This document shows, one piece after another, positions 25,020-39,200 of a stretch of 64,000 bases of DNA (the first letter of the stretch is position 1; the number at the start of each line of letters is the position of its first letter). The DNA comes from Parus major. Lineage: Eukaryota > Chordata > Aves > Passeriformes > Paridae. The DNA lies in the NCBI RefSeq assembly GCF_001522545.3, contig NC_031799.1, forward strand, positions 31,462,580-31,526,579, in the 5' to 3' direction. The notes under the pieces were generated by a model that saw only the letters and a program-made list of their open reading frames with translations, was not told the DNA's origin and made no database searches. The position numbers and the translations under genes are program-made.

Positions 25020-28000
25020 TGTATTGAACTGGAAGTGCAAAATACTTTTCCCTAGTTAATAAAATAAGCAATACAGTTTGTAAAGCACTAAAATCAAAAT
25101 CAGTAACACTGGAAATAACAACTTATAAACTCTGTAGTTTACATCTTGTGTTTCAGACTCATATGGTTTGACACAGATATACAGCTTGTGGCTTTCTTAC
25201 CCCTCTTTATGAAAAAAAAAAAAAGGAAAACCAAAATGACAGCAAAAAAAATATCTTCTTATTACAATCTTATACTTTCCTTCTCTCACCCTGCTTTCCC
25301 CACACAAAACATTTTACATTTTATCATTTTACATTTATTCACAATGCCAATGCCAACAAAATCCTGCAATTCTTTCTCTTTTATGGGAGCATGCATTTCT
25401 GGCAAATCTAAAACTCTTTCATTTCTCTTCCAGGTCCATTTATATGAAGCTTGAAGGTGCCTCATGGCAAAAATGTTAAATTATTTCTTACACAGATGTT
25501 TTAAAGCAATGCTATTTAGGGCAAGCTTACATGTGAAATAGACCCTTAATTAAAAAAAAATAATAATTAAAAAAAGTTTTCTTAGCACATGGCAAACTGC
25601 TCATTTAAAAGATGTTTTTCCTGCTGGAAAGCAGGAAGCACTACAAAAAGCCTTAGGTTTTTTTTTTTAGAAGTACTGGGCTTAAAACTGTTGTCAGGAA
25701 ATATCCAGTGTTTGCCATTAAAAGATCAGCTTGTGATGAGCCATAAGTGGTATCTCACCTGAGATATTCCTGCGTTACCTCGGGCCCCAAAAGACCATCT
25801 GAGGCACCTCCAGAGGTACCATTAGAGAACGCTTTATGTGTACGTGCTGGACGTGAATGAGTGGTTTCTACTGAAGTACTAGAGCATAGCATCATAAATA
25901 TTGGTACATGAAGTACACTGCTTGCCTGAAAAGACAAAGGACAGCAAACTTCTAGTGTTCCTGGACAGACTTAAGGGGTGCTTAAAAGCTGTGCACAGTA
26001 TCTTGCAGTGCACTTGCAGTGCCTGCACAGTGGTGTCTTCCTTGACACTGTGGAGCACTTAACTATCATTCATAACCCTGTGTGTCTTCCTTCAGGATCA
26101 TCCTGAGATAAGTAGTGAGAAGTATTTATAGCTTTACTACTAATATTTTCTAACTGAACAGTACATTTCTTAAACTATAGGCTCTACTTCACAAATTTGC
26201 TTTTACTTGCTGTCATATTTGCTAATGACTAGCAGCTTGTATAATCATAAAAAAATGTTCCAGATTTAGAGAAGTTGGGTTTTGGGATTCTTTTCCCCAG
26301 AGCCTATAATTTGTAACTATTTTTGGGTAACTTCTTTTACTAAGATGTATTTCAGTGGAAAACTTTCCTGCCTCAGTAGCTAAGATGCATTTTGTCAAAA
26401 AGCAATGGAATAGAAATCCAAATGATCTTTATTTTACTATACTGATCACCTGCTACATAGTTCTACTTCAAAATGTATTTTGAAATGTCAGCTTCTATCT
26501 AGATACACTGATAGGACTGGCAGACTGTCATTCAAAAAAATGTTGTAGCTATTTGGAGTCATCTACACCCGGTAAATTTTTTCTCTTTCAGTTTTTGGGT
26601 AATTTTGGGGTATTTTTTGGTGCTTTTGTGTGTTTGTTTGTTTTAGGGTTTGTTTGCTTGTTTGCTTTCATTTGTAGGATTTGCCTCACCAATTTTCTTA
26701 CTCACATTAATTCGTATATGTCCCAACACAGTCACTCAGTTCATGTTCCAATGAATGAAACAGCTCAAATCTAGAGGAAAGAGCAGCATCATCATTATGG
26801 GGAAAAGAAAATGTTCTTATCTGTTAATAATCTTTAGTCAGGCTACAAGATCTGATGAAAAGCCTGCTTCTTGAATTGAAAATTTCTCTTTTCAAACAGA
26901 CATGCACAGCTGACAAATGGATGGATCATGAATGTATATACCACAGTATTACCTGCCTGAGAGTCTCTGTCCTTCACTGAAACCTGTAAATCCGAAGAGC
27001 AGAAAACACACAGCTATTCCTGCCACAAATGTGTTTCCCTCACCCTTCATTATTTCTCCCCAAACTTCTGGACCTGAGAGGACCACATTTCTCAAGTTGC
27101 AGTGTCTTGTTCCACCCAGACTTTTGGAAGTACTGTCCTTGCGTTATCTGTAAAGTACAGCTTCTTTCACTGTAGCAGAAACCTTACAACCTTCTGCTCT
27201 TAAGTTTAAAAGAACAGCTAGAGGCTTTCCCTGTGGGAACTAATGTGGGCAGTTGTTTTATTTAACCCACTTCCAAAATACTCTAGGGAAGATGGGACAC
27301 CTTCATAAATGTGGAACAGCTTTACACTTACTCAGATGAATGGAAAACAATTGTCTCCCACTCTCTGGAAGATTTGTGGCTCTTCCAGCATTTTCTAGGA
27401 ACCTAGGGGCAACCGAGGTATGATAGACCTTCAAGTTCCCTGTCTTCCCAAATAACCTCATTCACCAAACAGAAAACACACAGAACTTATGCAGGAAACT
27501 TGGACAAAACACATAATTATTAACACTTACACTATTTGTCACAACACATACCAGGTGAAAATACTGCTCAATACATGTTTTGATTTTGGCTAGTCTTTTC
27601 AATGTTTTACTTATGTTTCCTGCCTATGTTAACCCTGGTGCAGCAGTTTGTTTAAATAAGCTTTTCAGGTCACTGAAAATACCTTGGCTTATTTGCAAGT
27701 TCACATAGAAATGAGGCTTCTTAAGCTGCACAAAAAACTGTACTCTCCCTCTCTAAGTGATATACTTTTGTATACCAAAGCAGAACAAGAAAGTGTAGGC
27801 AGCAAGTTGTTTTAAAAAACAACTACCACCTCCAATTCAAACCCCAAATAAATGACTATGTAGTTGGGAAAAAACCTCTCTCCACATCAGAACTGATTTT
27901 TTAATATTTGCTCACACATGTAGCCTTGTGCTTTGATTTATTTATTTTCCTTAAAATACGATATAAAAATCTTATGAAGACATTTTTTCTATGCATTCTA

Positions 28001-29324
28001 GTTTTAATTCTGCTTCTCCTGTTCACATTGGTGACTATGCAATATGACAGACAGTCTGTGTTCAACATGACTACTCATGGAAGAGGTTAGATCGGTAGAT
28101 CTGTGTTAGGGGTGGCACAAAATGTTTCTTTATGATACAGCTTCTCTTGGGTAAGGAAGAGTTATGTGAACATTAGCAATGACACACATCTTAGTGTCTC
28201 TGCAAGAGGAAACCTAATGGTTCATTCAATTGTATTGGATATGCAGCTAGACTTTTTGTGAACTCTATCACGTCCAGAAATAATAGTACAGGTGTAAAAT
28301 GTGTTTATATTTTTAAAAATGTATCAGATATAATTTTTGTCTCTTAACAAATGGTCCATCAAACACCTAATGTCTTAAAACTGGATTTTCTTGTTCTTAT
28401 TGGAGGAAATTCGAGTTGTATATGACAGCTAATTATATTTTGGGAATGACAGTAATAATTATCATGGACTGATGCAAAGTATTTTATTTCTTGGACCTAG
28501 AATTCAGTGCATTTATGGAAAATAATTTTAAAAAAGTTATCAGTAGAAGATTCAAAGCCCAGTAGGATGATTGAAAAATGGGTACTGTTGACTCATGGAA
28601 GTGATAACAGGAGGCAGGAATCAGCTTTCTCACATCTTCACCTCCCTTAATAATGTATGCAGTGGCTCATCATGGGTAACTGATGTTAATTTATTCACGC
28701 ATACCTGTACAGGGCTGGAAGTCAGGTAACCAGACAAAAAGTATGTCTCCGCTTTTTCAGTACAGCTACCCACAGGCCCATATGTGTACAAATTTCATTC
28801 TGGAAACATCAGCAGGTTTTAATAAACCACCTACAGATGTCTTGCTCCACACAAATCAAGGGGTTTACATTTTTGAATCTGGACTGATTTAACTTGCAAT
28901 CAAATGGCGTGATCACACTTGGCACCAATAGTTGCTTTATATTTATTTATAAGTCACCCTGAGCAGATATTATTTGTTTTAAAATTTATTCATGGGGCTC
29001 AATTACCTTTCCCATCTTGTGGAACACACACACGTCCACACACAGATGTACACACATGCATGCTCAGTTTTTGAGAAAACTTAAACCCAAACAATAAACC
29101 TGAGCAATGAATAGTCCTACTTAGTAGTAGCAGACAGACAAAATGAAAAGTTTTTGGTTTGTTCCTCTGAACAGGTACAGTGAGAATTAATTTACATTCT
29201 GTACTTTGAGAGAAAGGAAAACGTAGTAACTTATTGTTAATGTTGTGCCCTGATTTTAATAGTGTCATTACTGAGGTGAAATGGGGATTTAGCATACACT
29301 AAGAAGTGAGAAGATGGCTCTATT

Positions 29325-29349
29325 CCTCCTCCTCCTCTTCCTCCTCCTC
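29325..29349 (+). repeat. (CCT)n trinucleotide repeat
   Basis: Eight CCT/CTT units in the last BNC2 intron. Confidence 0.92.
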
Positions 29350-31426
29350 AAAAAAAAGTACTTTTTTTCAACAATATTAAATGAAAGCAAAAGGTTCACC
29401 TGCCACCTGTTTCATCACTGGTTTTGACCACAAAATCCTTGGGTCTTACAGGTGAGAGATCAAAAAAAAGTCAACTGCTCTAAGTTGCACTATTCAGGTC
29501 TTTACTTCTGGACATGCTTTTCAACACAGACTTAGATGAAACTTTGGCATTCCTGTCCCCTTCAGTCAAGAAATAATTCTTCCTTCTTCCCATCCACATG
29601 TCCCATCCACAGTTCTTGATAATTCTCTGAGCAGCTGTACCTCAGTGCTGACTTCAAGGATTAACCACACCTATCTCTTTGTAAGGCAAACTCATTATGT
29701 GCTGGGACAAAGCTCACAGATGAGGCTGGGAAAGAGATCCCAGGGGAATCTAACCACTGTGGCCACTGGCCCTTTCTTCTCACTTGCAGGAAACATCTCT
29801 GACTCCAGAGAGAATTCAGTTCACAAGGACAAATCCTCCCATTTAAGTGGTCAGTTCTCAAGGGAATATATCTTCTTCCCATCTCATTTCCATCTAAACT
29901 TGAAAAGATATCTTTCCATTCAAAAGGAGGCTTATGATATTGTTTCTGACAAAATTTTTAATATTTTAATATCTTTTTTCCTATTTACTCTCCATTGTCT
30001 TTTTTTGCAACAAGATGCCTGAACATCATGTCTTCAGAAGAAAGAACATCTGAAGTAAATACAGGAACAGAAATGGATCAATAGCTATTCAGTTGTTGAA
30101 GTATGGAAGAAAAAGTGGTTTACTCAAGTCTACTGCTTCTAAGTAAGGAACATCAGAAAGACTTCTCTGAGGAAAAGATCAAGAATTTAGGTATTAAGGC
30201 TGTTTTAGTGAGTAATGTTACTTGTAGCTCAGAAGAATGATGAAAATGAGTGCTTTTAAAAATATCCAGGCTCAGCAAAGCTTGAGTATTGGAAAGCAAT
30301 ACGGTTTAACTTTTAGAAGGGATAACAGAATTACTAGGTTGTTAGTAAGAAGTCTTTTCCCTCTTCTTGAACTGAAAAAATACACGTGAAGTGGGACTCT
30401 GAAATCTTCTGGTTATCTTGACCTTAATTTGCAAGGACTAGCACTGGTTAGCCAAAGATCTCAGAGGATATTCCAACATTTCAAGCAGAAGGATATTTAT
30501 GCAGGTGCTGACCCTGGCACAAATGATGTAGGAATGATAAAGCTAGATTTCATCAACCTTAGCAGAAATTGCTACAGGATTCTTTCTGCAAAGCTCTGAC
30601 ACAGATAAAACCCCTCCTTTATCAAAACAGCACTGCTTTTGCTCCTGATGTGGTCTGCTGCCTCTGGTAACAGGCAGTCTGTATCACAACCCCTCCTTTC
30701 CAAAGCCCATTTTACAGAAGCTCCGCCACTGTCAACAATTTGGAGTTTTGTGTATGTACAAGACACAGGGAATATTTGATTAACCTTTGATTAACTAGAG
30801 TTGCATTGGAAAAAGACTTAAGCCAAATCAGATGCCTCTAAAGGAAACAAAAAGGATCAGCCAACACTATCTATCTCCACTTAAACTTGTATTTTATTAC
30901 AGAACATAGCTAGAGTTGTGACTTTTAGATATCTAACTAATTATAATAGGATTAATAATATAATTAACACAATGTTAGTAATAGGCTTAATAAAATGACA
31001 AAAAAAGATAAAAAATTTCACAAGATTGTAAGCTATGGAATAGCTAGAACTCTGATTTCATTAAGGAGATAATACTGAAAGTACTGAAAAAAAAATTCAT
31101 TTTAGTTTACAAAGCAAAGATACTCTAGTTAATCAAAGTTTATGTGAGTGACTCACAACACAAGCAAATCACAGAGACTTTTGTAATGAGTCCAAAATGG
31201 GATGCAAATCCATTTCAAATATTATCCAGAAGTTATTACTGTGTGCTGCAAGTAGATAACCCTTATTTCTCATACAGCAATTGTTAGCAAAATGCTCCTG
31301 AGTTTTTAAGTGAAATTGACTTAAGTGGCTGGAAGAAGTTCTCACTTTGCAATCCTGTTAATCTAATTCTCCAGTTATCTTTTTGGTGATCTCCATAATC
31401 TGAAAAACTGGTAATTGTATATACTC

Positions 31427-31672
31427 TCTCAAAAAAAATAAAAAACAAATAAACAAACAAAAATTAAAACAACACAAAAATACACACACACACATATATA
31501 TATATTAAAAGGAAGATGAGAAAAAAAGTAAAAGATTGAATGGAAAAATTTTGGGGGTAATTAAACAGTTTGCAAAAGACCCCCAAACAAACTAACAAAA
31601 CAAAGAAGCAAGCAAACAAAAAAATCACCCCACCAACAAAATTAAAAAAAAACCAAAACAACAACACAAAAT
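31427..31672 (+). repeat. A-rich low-complexity region with (CA)n(TA)n core
   Basis: AAAC/AAAT-rich sequence carries a short CA then TA microsatellite at 31,481-31,505 and a second A/C-rich block at 31,600-31,672. Frames here are low-complexity artefacts. Confidence 0.9.
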
Positions 31673-34218
31673 AAGGGGAGAGAATATATTAATTTAACTT
31701 TTACTTCCTAATTTTATTTTTAAAAAAACTTCCCTTTTATGAACAAAGTATTAGAAAATGTTATTTAAATCTTTCATCTGCTTTCTTTGACATTCTGTAC
31801 ATATGTTTTCCTTTCTGCACATTTCTAGATGTTGCACTTCTGAATAAAAATGGGTAGCCCAGGGAAGTTTTGTACATGTTTCTTGCTCAGGTATCTAAAA
31901 GAATTATCCCAAGCCAAGACAGAATTTCCTGGTTCTTTCAAGGCATTTCCTGACTACTGTTGCAAACCAAAATTGATAAACAACTAACAAAAATTAACAG
32001 GGAACACAAACTGTACCACACTTTTGAATTTTTTGAATTACAGATAAATTCTTAAATCTCTGCAATTAAAGAATATAGTATGCAAAAAAGGTCTTTTTTC
32101 CCAGGTGCAGCACAAAACTGAATAATATTCTGAATATTATTAATGGAATGATATAAGATGGCCCTGTGCATTACACAGCTATGACAAAATGACATGCAAA
32201 TAATAATTTTATCTTTAAATATGAAGCCTGCATGTTAAGATATTAGATAAGGTTTTTATTTCATGCTTGCTTTCAGGAAGATTAATAGTAGTATCCTATG
32301 TAGATTACAAAAAAAATTCAAAATTTGCCCTATTTGTAGGTTCTTGTCTTGGAAATATTTTATGCATGTCATCACAGTCACTCTTAGAATATCCAAATCT
32401 TTACTATGCTAACTTTATTACTACCTTGATCTTTCAATGTATTTCTGCTGAAATTAGTACAATGCATACAGTTCCAAATCCTAAAGCTAATCAGCTTCAC
32501 ATGCTTCACATGCTCATTTCAAAGCTGTTTTGGATACTACATGACTGATTTTTCATAATTCATCTAAGGAAACAAAATGGCCAAACCAAATTCTTGACTA
32601 ACAAAGATTATGATTTCAGGAACTGAAAGGGGTTGCACACATCTAAAGTTAGTATAGATTATGCCACTGACTCACATACTTCCTTTGTTAAATTCAACAC
32701 TCATAAAACTTACCATAACATAGCAAGAAAAGGAGTGTTAATTTAGATCTACCTGATTTTTTATCCAGTAGTTTAACCTACTGAAATACAAATTTCCTAT
32801 TGTCCTTCTTGGGCGTTTTGAACTTGCATTCTTATGTCTGTTCATATTTTTCTGTTTAGTGGATTTCATAAATGATAAGAGAAGACATGAGATATTTGGG
32901 GATGATAGTCTTCATCAAAACAGTTAATTTTGGTGCCTAAGTATCCTTAACACTAATTTTCTTTCATTTCATAAGATGCGAAACATTCAATTTCAAACCA
33001 CATAAATTTCAATGAAAAAAATACTGAAAAAAATACCAAAAAAAATCAGGAACTGTGTATGAAATGTTCAGCTAGATTTAATTTCCTTCCTGTGTCTGCT
33101 GAATTTTTACAACCTAATGAAAAAATATGAAACACAAGTAAAGGAAAAGAGGTGACCCAATTTCACCATTACTCCATGAACCAGAGAGATTTTGCTGTGC
33201 GACAATATGACTCATCAAACGAGTCTTTATCCGTAAGTATGAAATAACTGTGTTATCCTATCACCTTGACTAATTCCATTTATACTACATTTTCCTCAAG
33301 AATCAAAAAGAATAGTCTATAAAAAAATCAGCCAAAAAAAACCCAAAACCAAAAAAAAAGAGCAACCCCTAAACCAAAGAGTTTATGGCCAGCTGCTTCT
33401 GTTTAAGCCCACCCAACTGCTTTTGTATTGATGCAGCATAGCTCGGGCATGATGTCATATGAAGGCCCAGCAGAATACACTCCAGTTGATCTTAAAAATA
33501 TGTAGGGAAGCCTTTTCTCTCTGAATGTGCAAAATTTCCAGCAGTGGAGAACGGAGTTGCTCACATGCAGAAAAAAATAGACTAAATGACCATAGTGGAT
33601 AGGTATGTGTGTAGGTTCTAGCAAAGAAACAATGATTTTTACTATTTTCTCACTAAAACATAGCACCTAGTTTTAAAAATTAAAGATAGTAAAGAACAAC
33701 CTTCTAATGCTTTTTGTTTGCTTTTCTATGATCCTATGAGGTTGGAAATAATTTTAGTCCTTTATTACCTATCTCCATCCATTCATTCAACCACCCATCC
33801 ACCTTCGCCCTCCTTCCTAGTTCTGCGGTTTGATATACATGCATGGAGATATTTGTATTTTATATAATTTACAATACACTTAATAGAAGATTTTCTTGTT
33901 TTAAATGTTATGGGGAGAAGAAAATAAATGTAATGAGGGCTGCAGCTTATAAACAGAAATATATACAGATTCACAGGAATATAGAAAGTATAATGACATT
34001 TATTATCTAGCCAGTCACTTATGAGGGTGGCACAATATATACCATTCTGAATGCCAAGGAACAATGAAAATCTTAAAGTGATAAATCTCTTTCAATGTCA
34101 TGGGAACACAATTGTCACTTGTCATTACTGTGCATCTCTATATTTCTTCATATAGCCTAAACTGCCTATTCTTCCATAATTCAACGCATTTAATAATGCA
34201 GAAAATCAATTAATATTT

Positions 34219-34224
34219 ACTGAC
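34219..34224 (-). other. BNC2: 5' splice donor of BNC2 last intron (GTCAGT)
   Basis: On the minus strand the exon ends CAG and the intron begins GTCAGT. Position +3 is C, where a purine is usual, so the donor is somewhat weak while +4 to +6 fit consensus. The boundary is fixed by frame continuity: AG joins A of the last exon to make Arg. Read-through meets TGA at 34,206-34,208, after the AGG Arg codon and five more residues. Confidence 0.93.
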
Positions 34225-36191
34225 CTGTCTCTGCTTCTCCGTGATGGGAACGCAGCATTACAGCCAGCCACTGTGCAGACATGCATCTCTTTTAAATGAA
34301 CGTTTCGGTAGTGAAGCTTCACACTGTAGGAACTCTTGAAACTTTTCTTGCAAACATAGCAGATCTTGGGGTCTGGGCTGGAGCACATTTCACCTTCTGG
34401 GGAGAACTTCTGAGGGCTGCTGTAGTTGAATGTCGAAGCAAAACTTTCATGAAGAGCAGCCATACTGGCACTGCTTCCATTGTACAGTCCATATTGGCTC
34501 ATATAGAACATATCATATGTAGGGTCTGTGTACTCTTCCTTCACTTTAATGACATCCTGGTTGGAAGAGTCATTGTGGTTTTCATCTGGTCGGTCACTGT
34601 GCATCATAGATTTTTCACCAGGTTCATGGAGGCGATCATCACCCTCCAGTGATTCTTCACACAATTTGGGCTCTGATGACTCTGACTCATTTTCATAATC
34701 TCTTTCATGCTCCTGGTCTTCTGATGTCATGCTGTCTGCCCTTCTTATGTCTGGTCTGGACATACATCTGTTTCTGTCACTTTTGGAAAAGTCTTTCACA
34801 GACAGGCCTGGGCTCATTTCCTCCTGAGAATGGCAGTGATTGTCATGACCAATGTCATTCACCATTGTGCTCCTGTCATTCACCTCTTCATCTTCATCAT
34901 CAAACTCATCAGCAGTGTCAATAACTTCCTTTTCAATTTTAACTGGCATGCTTGACTTCCTTGGCTTCTTCTTGGGGGCAAGGTCTGCATTGGGCTCTGG
35001 GGTGGGCATCAACACTGAAGGTACCGATGACTCCGAAGGAGGAGGGGGATGCTGCTCCATGCCACTCACAGCTGGTATTATGGGACTGGTTGGGAGTGAG
35101 GTTGGAGGACTCACCATCTCTCCAGGAGTAAGTAAATTTCTGTAAAAAGGAGGAACAGGTTGAACAGTCTTTAAAGCTGGGAAGACCAGCTGACTGGGAA
35201 GAGGGTTCTGTAGTACCGGGTCTAGAGGGGGAGTGGTAAACCCCATCGGTGGACGTCCAGGGCTTGTTAAAGTGAGGTTGGATTTTGTACTTGCTATGAC
35301 AGGAGTGGCAGCACCTGATGTAGCGCGAATTAGATCTTTGTCACGGTTATTCCTTAGCATAGGCATGTGTAGGCGAGGATTTGGGTTAGCACTGTGGCGA
35401 TTGCGGCTTCTAAGAGAGCTGAAGACCATATTGCAGCCTTCAATAGTGCATCGATGCTTGATTTTCAGGTGCACAGCATTGTAGTGGATTTTAAGAGTAC
35501 CTTTGTCATAGAATGTTTTGCCACATGCATTGCAAAACACTCTTCCTTTCCTTGAGGCTGACCCCATTCTCCTCATTCTGTGAATTCGGAATGAGCTTTT
35601 TGTGTGCTCAGTTTTCGATAAGTCATTGACTGGTGTAGGTGTTTGAACAGGAGAGACACAGGCTGGCTCAGTTTTGGGCTCCACATTTGTGATACTGGTC
35701 AAAGCATTCCTGCTGGATGCTTGCTCATTCTTGAAAGGCGTAGGGGAAACTTCAGATTCACTGCTCTCATTATATTCATTTTGGGTTGTAAGGCTTGGTT
35801 CACGGAGCCTCATTGCTGGCTGTTCCAGCAGGAGGCCATTTGGAGGCAGCCCCAGCAGTGGAGCAGAGACTGGATTTATGTATTGGAATGGAAGCAGGAA
35901 TGCAAGGCTATTCGGGATGTTTTCAAAATGATGAATGCTTGAAGGGTTGCTATTCTCCAGGTGAGCAAGGAGACTTGGGCTCCTGGTGCGATTATTGCTT
36001 TCAATAAAAGTCCTTATATCTGAATCTGTCTTTGAAGATGGCACAGCCACAGCCTGCCCTTCTTTTTCTTGAATTGCCATCAGCTCCACGATAGATTTCG
36101 TTTCTCCAAATCTCAGGAACTGCTGAAGGGTAATGATCTCTTCTTCCCTGGACATGATGGCCCAGCGGTCCAGCACCTTGCCTGCAGCATC
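34225..36191 (-). CDS. BNC2: BNC2 (basonuclin 2), penultimate coding exon
   Basis: Basonuclin 2 is a nuclear C2H2 zinc-finger protein linked to epithelial, mesenchymal and pigment-cell biology; these roles are family knowledge. This exon gives 655 open codons plus two nucleotides, beginning Asp-Ala-Ala-Gly-Lys after a TCTAG acceptor and ending GACAG before a GT donor. Visible parts by exon residue: conserved N-terminal block 1-130; finger pair 1 at 220-275 (Cys-x2-Cys-x12-His-x4-His, then Cys-x4-Cys-x12-His-x8-His); proline-rich linker ~310-400; basic KKKPRK at 407-412, a likely nuclear-localisation signal; VKIE (417-420) and VKEE (550-553), both fitting the SUMO acceptor pattern; acidic run 426-439; finger pair 2 from 611, cut by the intron. 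The open frame would also permit GTG at 36,176, but this is internal, not a translation start. The paired fingers and linkers match BNC2 rather than BNC1 as I recall them. Upstream exons lie outside the window. Confidence 0.97.
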
Positions 36192-36235
36192 CTAGAGGCC
36201 ATATCAAAGAAACAACAAAGACAAAACACAGAGAA
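36192..36235 (-). other. BNC2: 3' splice acceptor of BNC2 penultimate exon
   Basis: On the minus strand a T-rich stretch (TGTTTTGTCTTTGTTGTTTC) is followed by GATATGGCCTCTAG and then exon sequence GATGCTGCAGGCAAG. The AG is at 36,192-36,193. The TAG of the acceptor is also an in-frame stop, so coding cannot extend further upstream in this frame. Confidence 0.92.
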
Positions 36236-39200
36236 AAGCTTATTGATTCTGCATAATTATTGAAGAAGGTGCTCTGCTGCCTGAACATGAAACACTAAGC
36301 TCAAAAAACAAGATGCAAACAGTGTTAATGGAAGTTGACCATACAATACAAACTTTCCATCCATTCAAATGCTGTTGTTAGTCACAGTTAGAAAACCAGA
36401 TTGAGCTTAACAGTGTCAGAGTACACAAAATGCAGAACTCGTGACTCTGTGATCTAAAATGCTTTCACTACTTTATTTTTAACAATGGTGTTCTCCGTAC
36501 AATGCTACTGTTTGGAATACATTAGAAAAACATGAATTCTTGCTGTGCACACCACTGTAAAATACAAAAAATTGTACCGTAATCACTATTAAATGGAAAT
36601 ACTATTAGAAAGAGCTAAATAAATGCAACTGATAGATTTGCTTCTTAAATACAAGCAGATATAAGACTGAAGTTGTTTATAGGCCATTTCACAAGAAAAA
36701 CTTTGATGCAAGGCATAATGTCTTGAAAACAGCACATAACACTTATACCTTAATCCCTTTTTTCCTGGACTATTACTGGCAATTGATTGTAAGCTTGCAA
36801 TCTTGGTATGGTTTAGACTTGAGAGATTATTTTTTTGTAGCTTTGTTATGAATGACAGTTAAAAATATGTAAAAAGTAAGGATCTGATGGATGTAGATAG
36901 CATAAATGTGTAAAAATGTTGTCTCTTAACATTGCCTTCTGATAGCAAGGGAAAAATCCAGAGAGACTACACATCAGTAATCACTAGACTATCTGTTGTT
37001 AAATATACATTAAAAAGCATTTCACACTTTCATTTTTGCTAGTAAGCATGAGATTTGCCTGAAGGTAGGACTTAAAAATTCTGCAATGTAATGTCAGGCA
37101 ATCCATTCCAGCAAGTATTGATAAAAACATATTAAAATACTTCTATAATGAATACATCATTTTATTGGCATCTTTCCTTTTGGGCAAATGCTGGACATAC
37201 CATTAGCACCGTAACTACAACCAACCAGAAATATAGAAGGCCATCAAACCAGAATTATTCCGATGCTTCCTCATGCATTAACAGTTTGAAAGTCTCAAAA
37301 GATATACCACCATACTGCCTCTGAGATTTTTACATCTTGAATCTCAGGTTCAGAACCTTACCCAAAGATATGGACTACACACTGTTGCAAAAACCATTAA
37401 TTCTTGTTTGATTATGAAGTCTGAAAATACCTTTCTTCCCCTCCAGCCCCCTCTACCCCAGGATTTAATTTTTTTATTTATTAAATTAATTAATTATTTT
37501 CAGTCTTCAGACAATTGATTCTTCTCTTCCGTCACATTTCCTAGAGTATCAAAAAATATAATTTTGCAATGTCAAATACTAAAGCATGCTTTTAATTAAT
37601 TAGAGTAGATTTTATTATTTCAGTTTGAATAGGTTCGGTTCATTTCACCTCTCTGGGTATAAAGTTAATGCTGAAGATTAATGACATGTATGTTTCAGTA
37701 CCTTAGATACAACCACAAAATCTTTAAAAATGCTCCACATGTGAACATTTACAATCAAACCCTGAAAGCCAATGAAACCCTCAACAGCATTTAACTTGGA
37801 AAATCTTCCCAGTTGGTCCCAGAACCATCTATGTGTAGAGAATGTTCAGTCTGTATTTATGGTGATGAATGAAACATCATGATGGAGATGCTGGTTTTGG
37901 TTTGCAGCATTACTATGGAAATGTGTTCACCTTTGAAAACCCCTAAGCACAGTGGGCACCTCTGATTTCTTTGTCCTTACAGTTCTTGATGTAGCAGTAT
38001 TTTACAGATACAGTACTATCTAACAGAAATCATCTGGAACATCAACTATCACTCCCAACAAGAAAAATAAGTAAAAAAAATCAAAACCTAAGTGGGGTTG
38101 AAGAAAAAAACAACACCATTAAAAAAAAAATAAAAATAATGGACAGGTTCATATTTTAAACCTCCAATATTATATTTGTTTTTTTCAACCCACATAACTT
38201 TAGCTACTCTGCCCTCGGGTAAGATCTAAAGTTTCTTACATCTACTTCAACAACTTCCAGCCAACCATAGCAGTTCAACATATGGGTAATTCCTACATGG
38301 AATTGCAAAACCAGATTTGAATCAGATTTTGATTTCCAGGCCTTTGCTGTCATATCTGACCTCATCTATATGCACACATTTCCCATCACAAATATTAATT
38401 CCTTCTAACTGTAACTCTCATAGTTTAAAGATGTAAGTAAAATTGTCTAATTTACACTGCTTACCTGTATTGAATTAGGATTCCTGCCTGCAGCCAGATG
38501 CAGGCTGCTTTGTAATGTACTACTGCTACATTGTATTTTGTTTTTGTTTTAATTTGTAAATCATTCACAAGCTTATGTAACAGATGGATGCTTCACAAAA
38601 CATGATATATAAGTAAATAAAAGTTAATCACAGCTAGCACGACAATAACTCAGGAGAATAATAGCTAGAGATCCTGTAACAGGCTCCCAGATGTAAGGGG
38701 AAGGTGGTGTCACACAGTCCCTCCCTGATGGCAGCACAGCTAGCTTTCTGCATACACAGAACAGGCAGGAAAGCCTCTAAATGCAGGGGCTCCCCGTGTG
38801 CTTTCAGGGAATTATTACACATCTTAACTGAGCAAAGCTGGCACTTAACTACATGAGTTACCTTTTGATGAGACACCACCACCCTTTGTTTCTTTTTGTT
38901 TAAGAATATACAGTGAGGAACACCAGACCTTCAGCAGCTGCTAAGTCCCACTGATCAGAGAAACTGGCAGTCAAGGGTGTGATAGTCATGGGGTTACCCT
39001 TGCTGTCATAGAAAAAGCAGGGAACCAGAAAGCTGATCTTAAATAATCCTTGTCAAATCCTACTAATTATATCAAGCTTTATCTTGTTAGTTTTCAGCAA
39101 GAAGTTTTCTGGCCTTTTTTGCCTAACAAAAGTAAAGAGAAATATGCAGATGCTTATATTCCATAAAACCCTCGCTGCTTATGGATACTGTGTAGCATAT

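Larger units (their letters stand above)
13486..34224 (-). other. BNC2: BNC2 last intron (20.7 kb)
   Basis: The intron is bounded by GT at its 5' end (34,223-34,224) and AG at 13,486-13,487. It holds no recognisable coding exon. It contains scattered microsatellites, a G-rich/GA-rich cluster near 15.0-15.9 kb, an A-rich low-complexity region at 31.4-31.7 kb, and two unique blocks (21.13-21.44 and 23.36-23.78 kb) that look like candidate regulatory elements. I recognise no CR1 or LTR copy within it, which is notable over 20 kb. Confidence 0.9.

Noticed and set aside
31464..31667. 67-codon hydrophobic minus-strand ORF
   Set aside because: Low-complexity artefact of the A-rich/CA/TA region.
34296..36263. 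Multiple plus-strand ORFs of 64-118 codons across the BNC2 exon
   Set aside because: They are antisense shadows of the strongly coding minus-strand BNC2 frame and show no family features.
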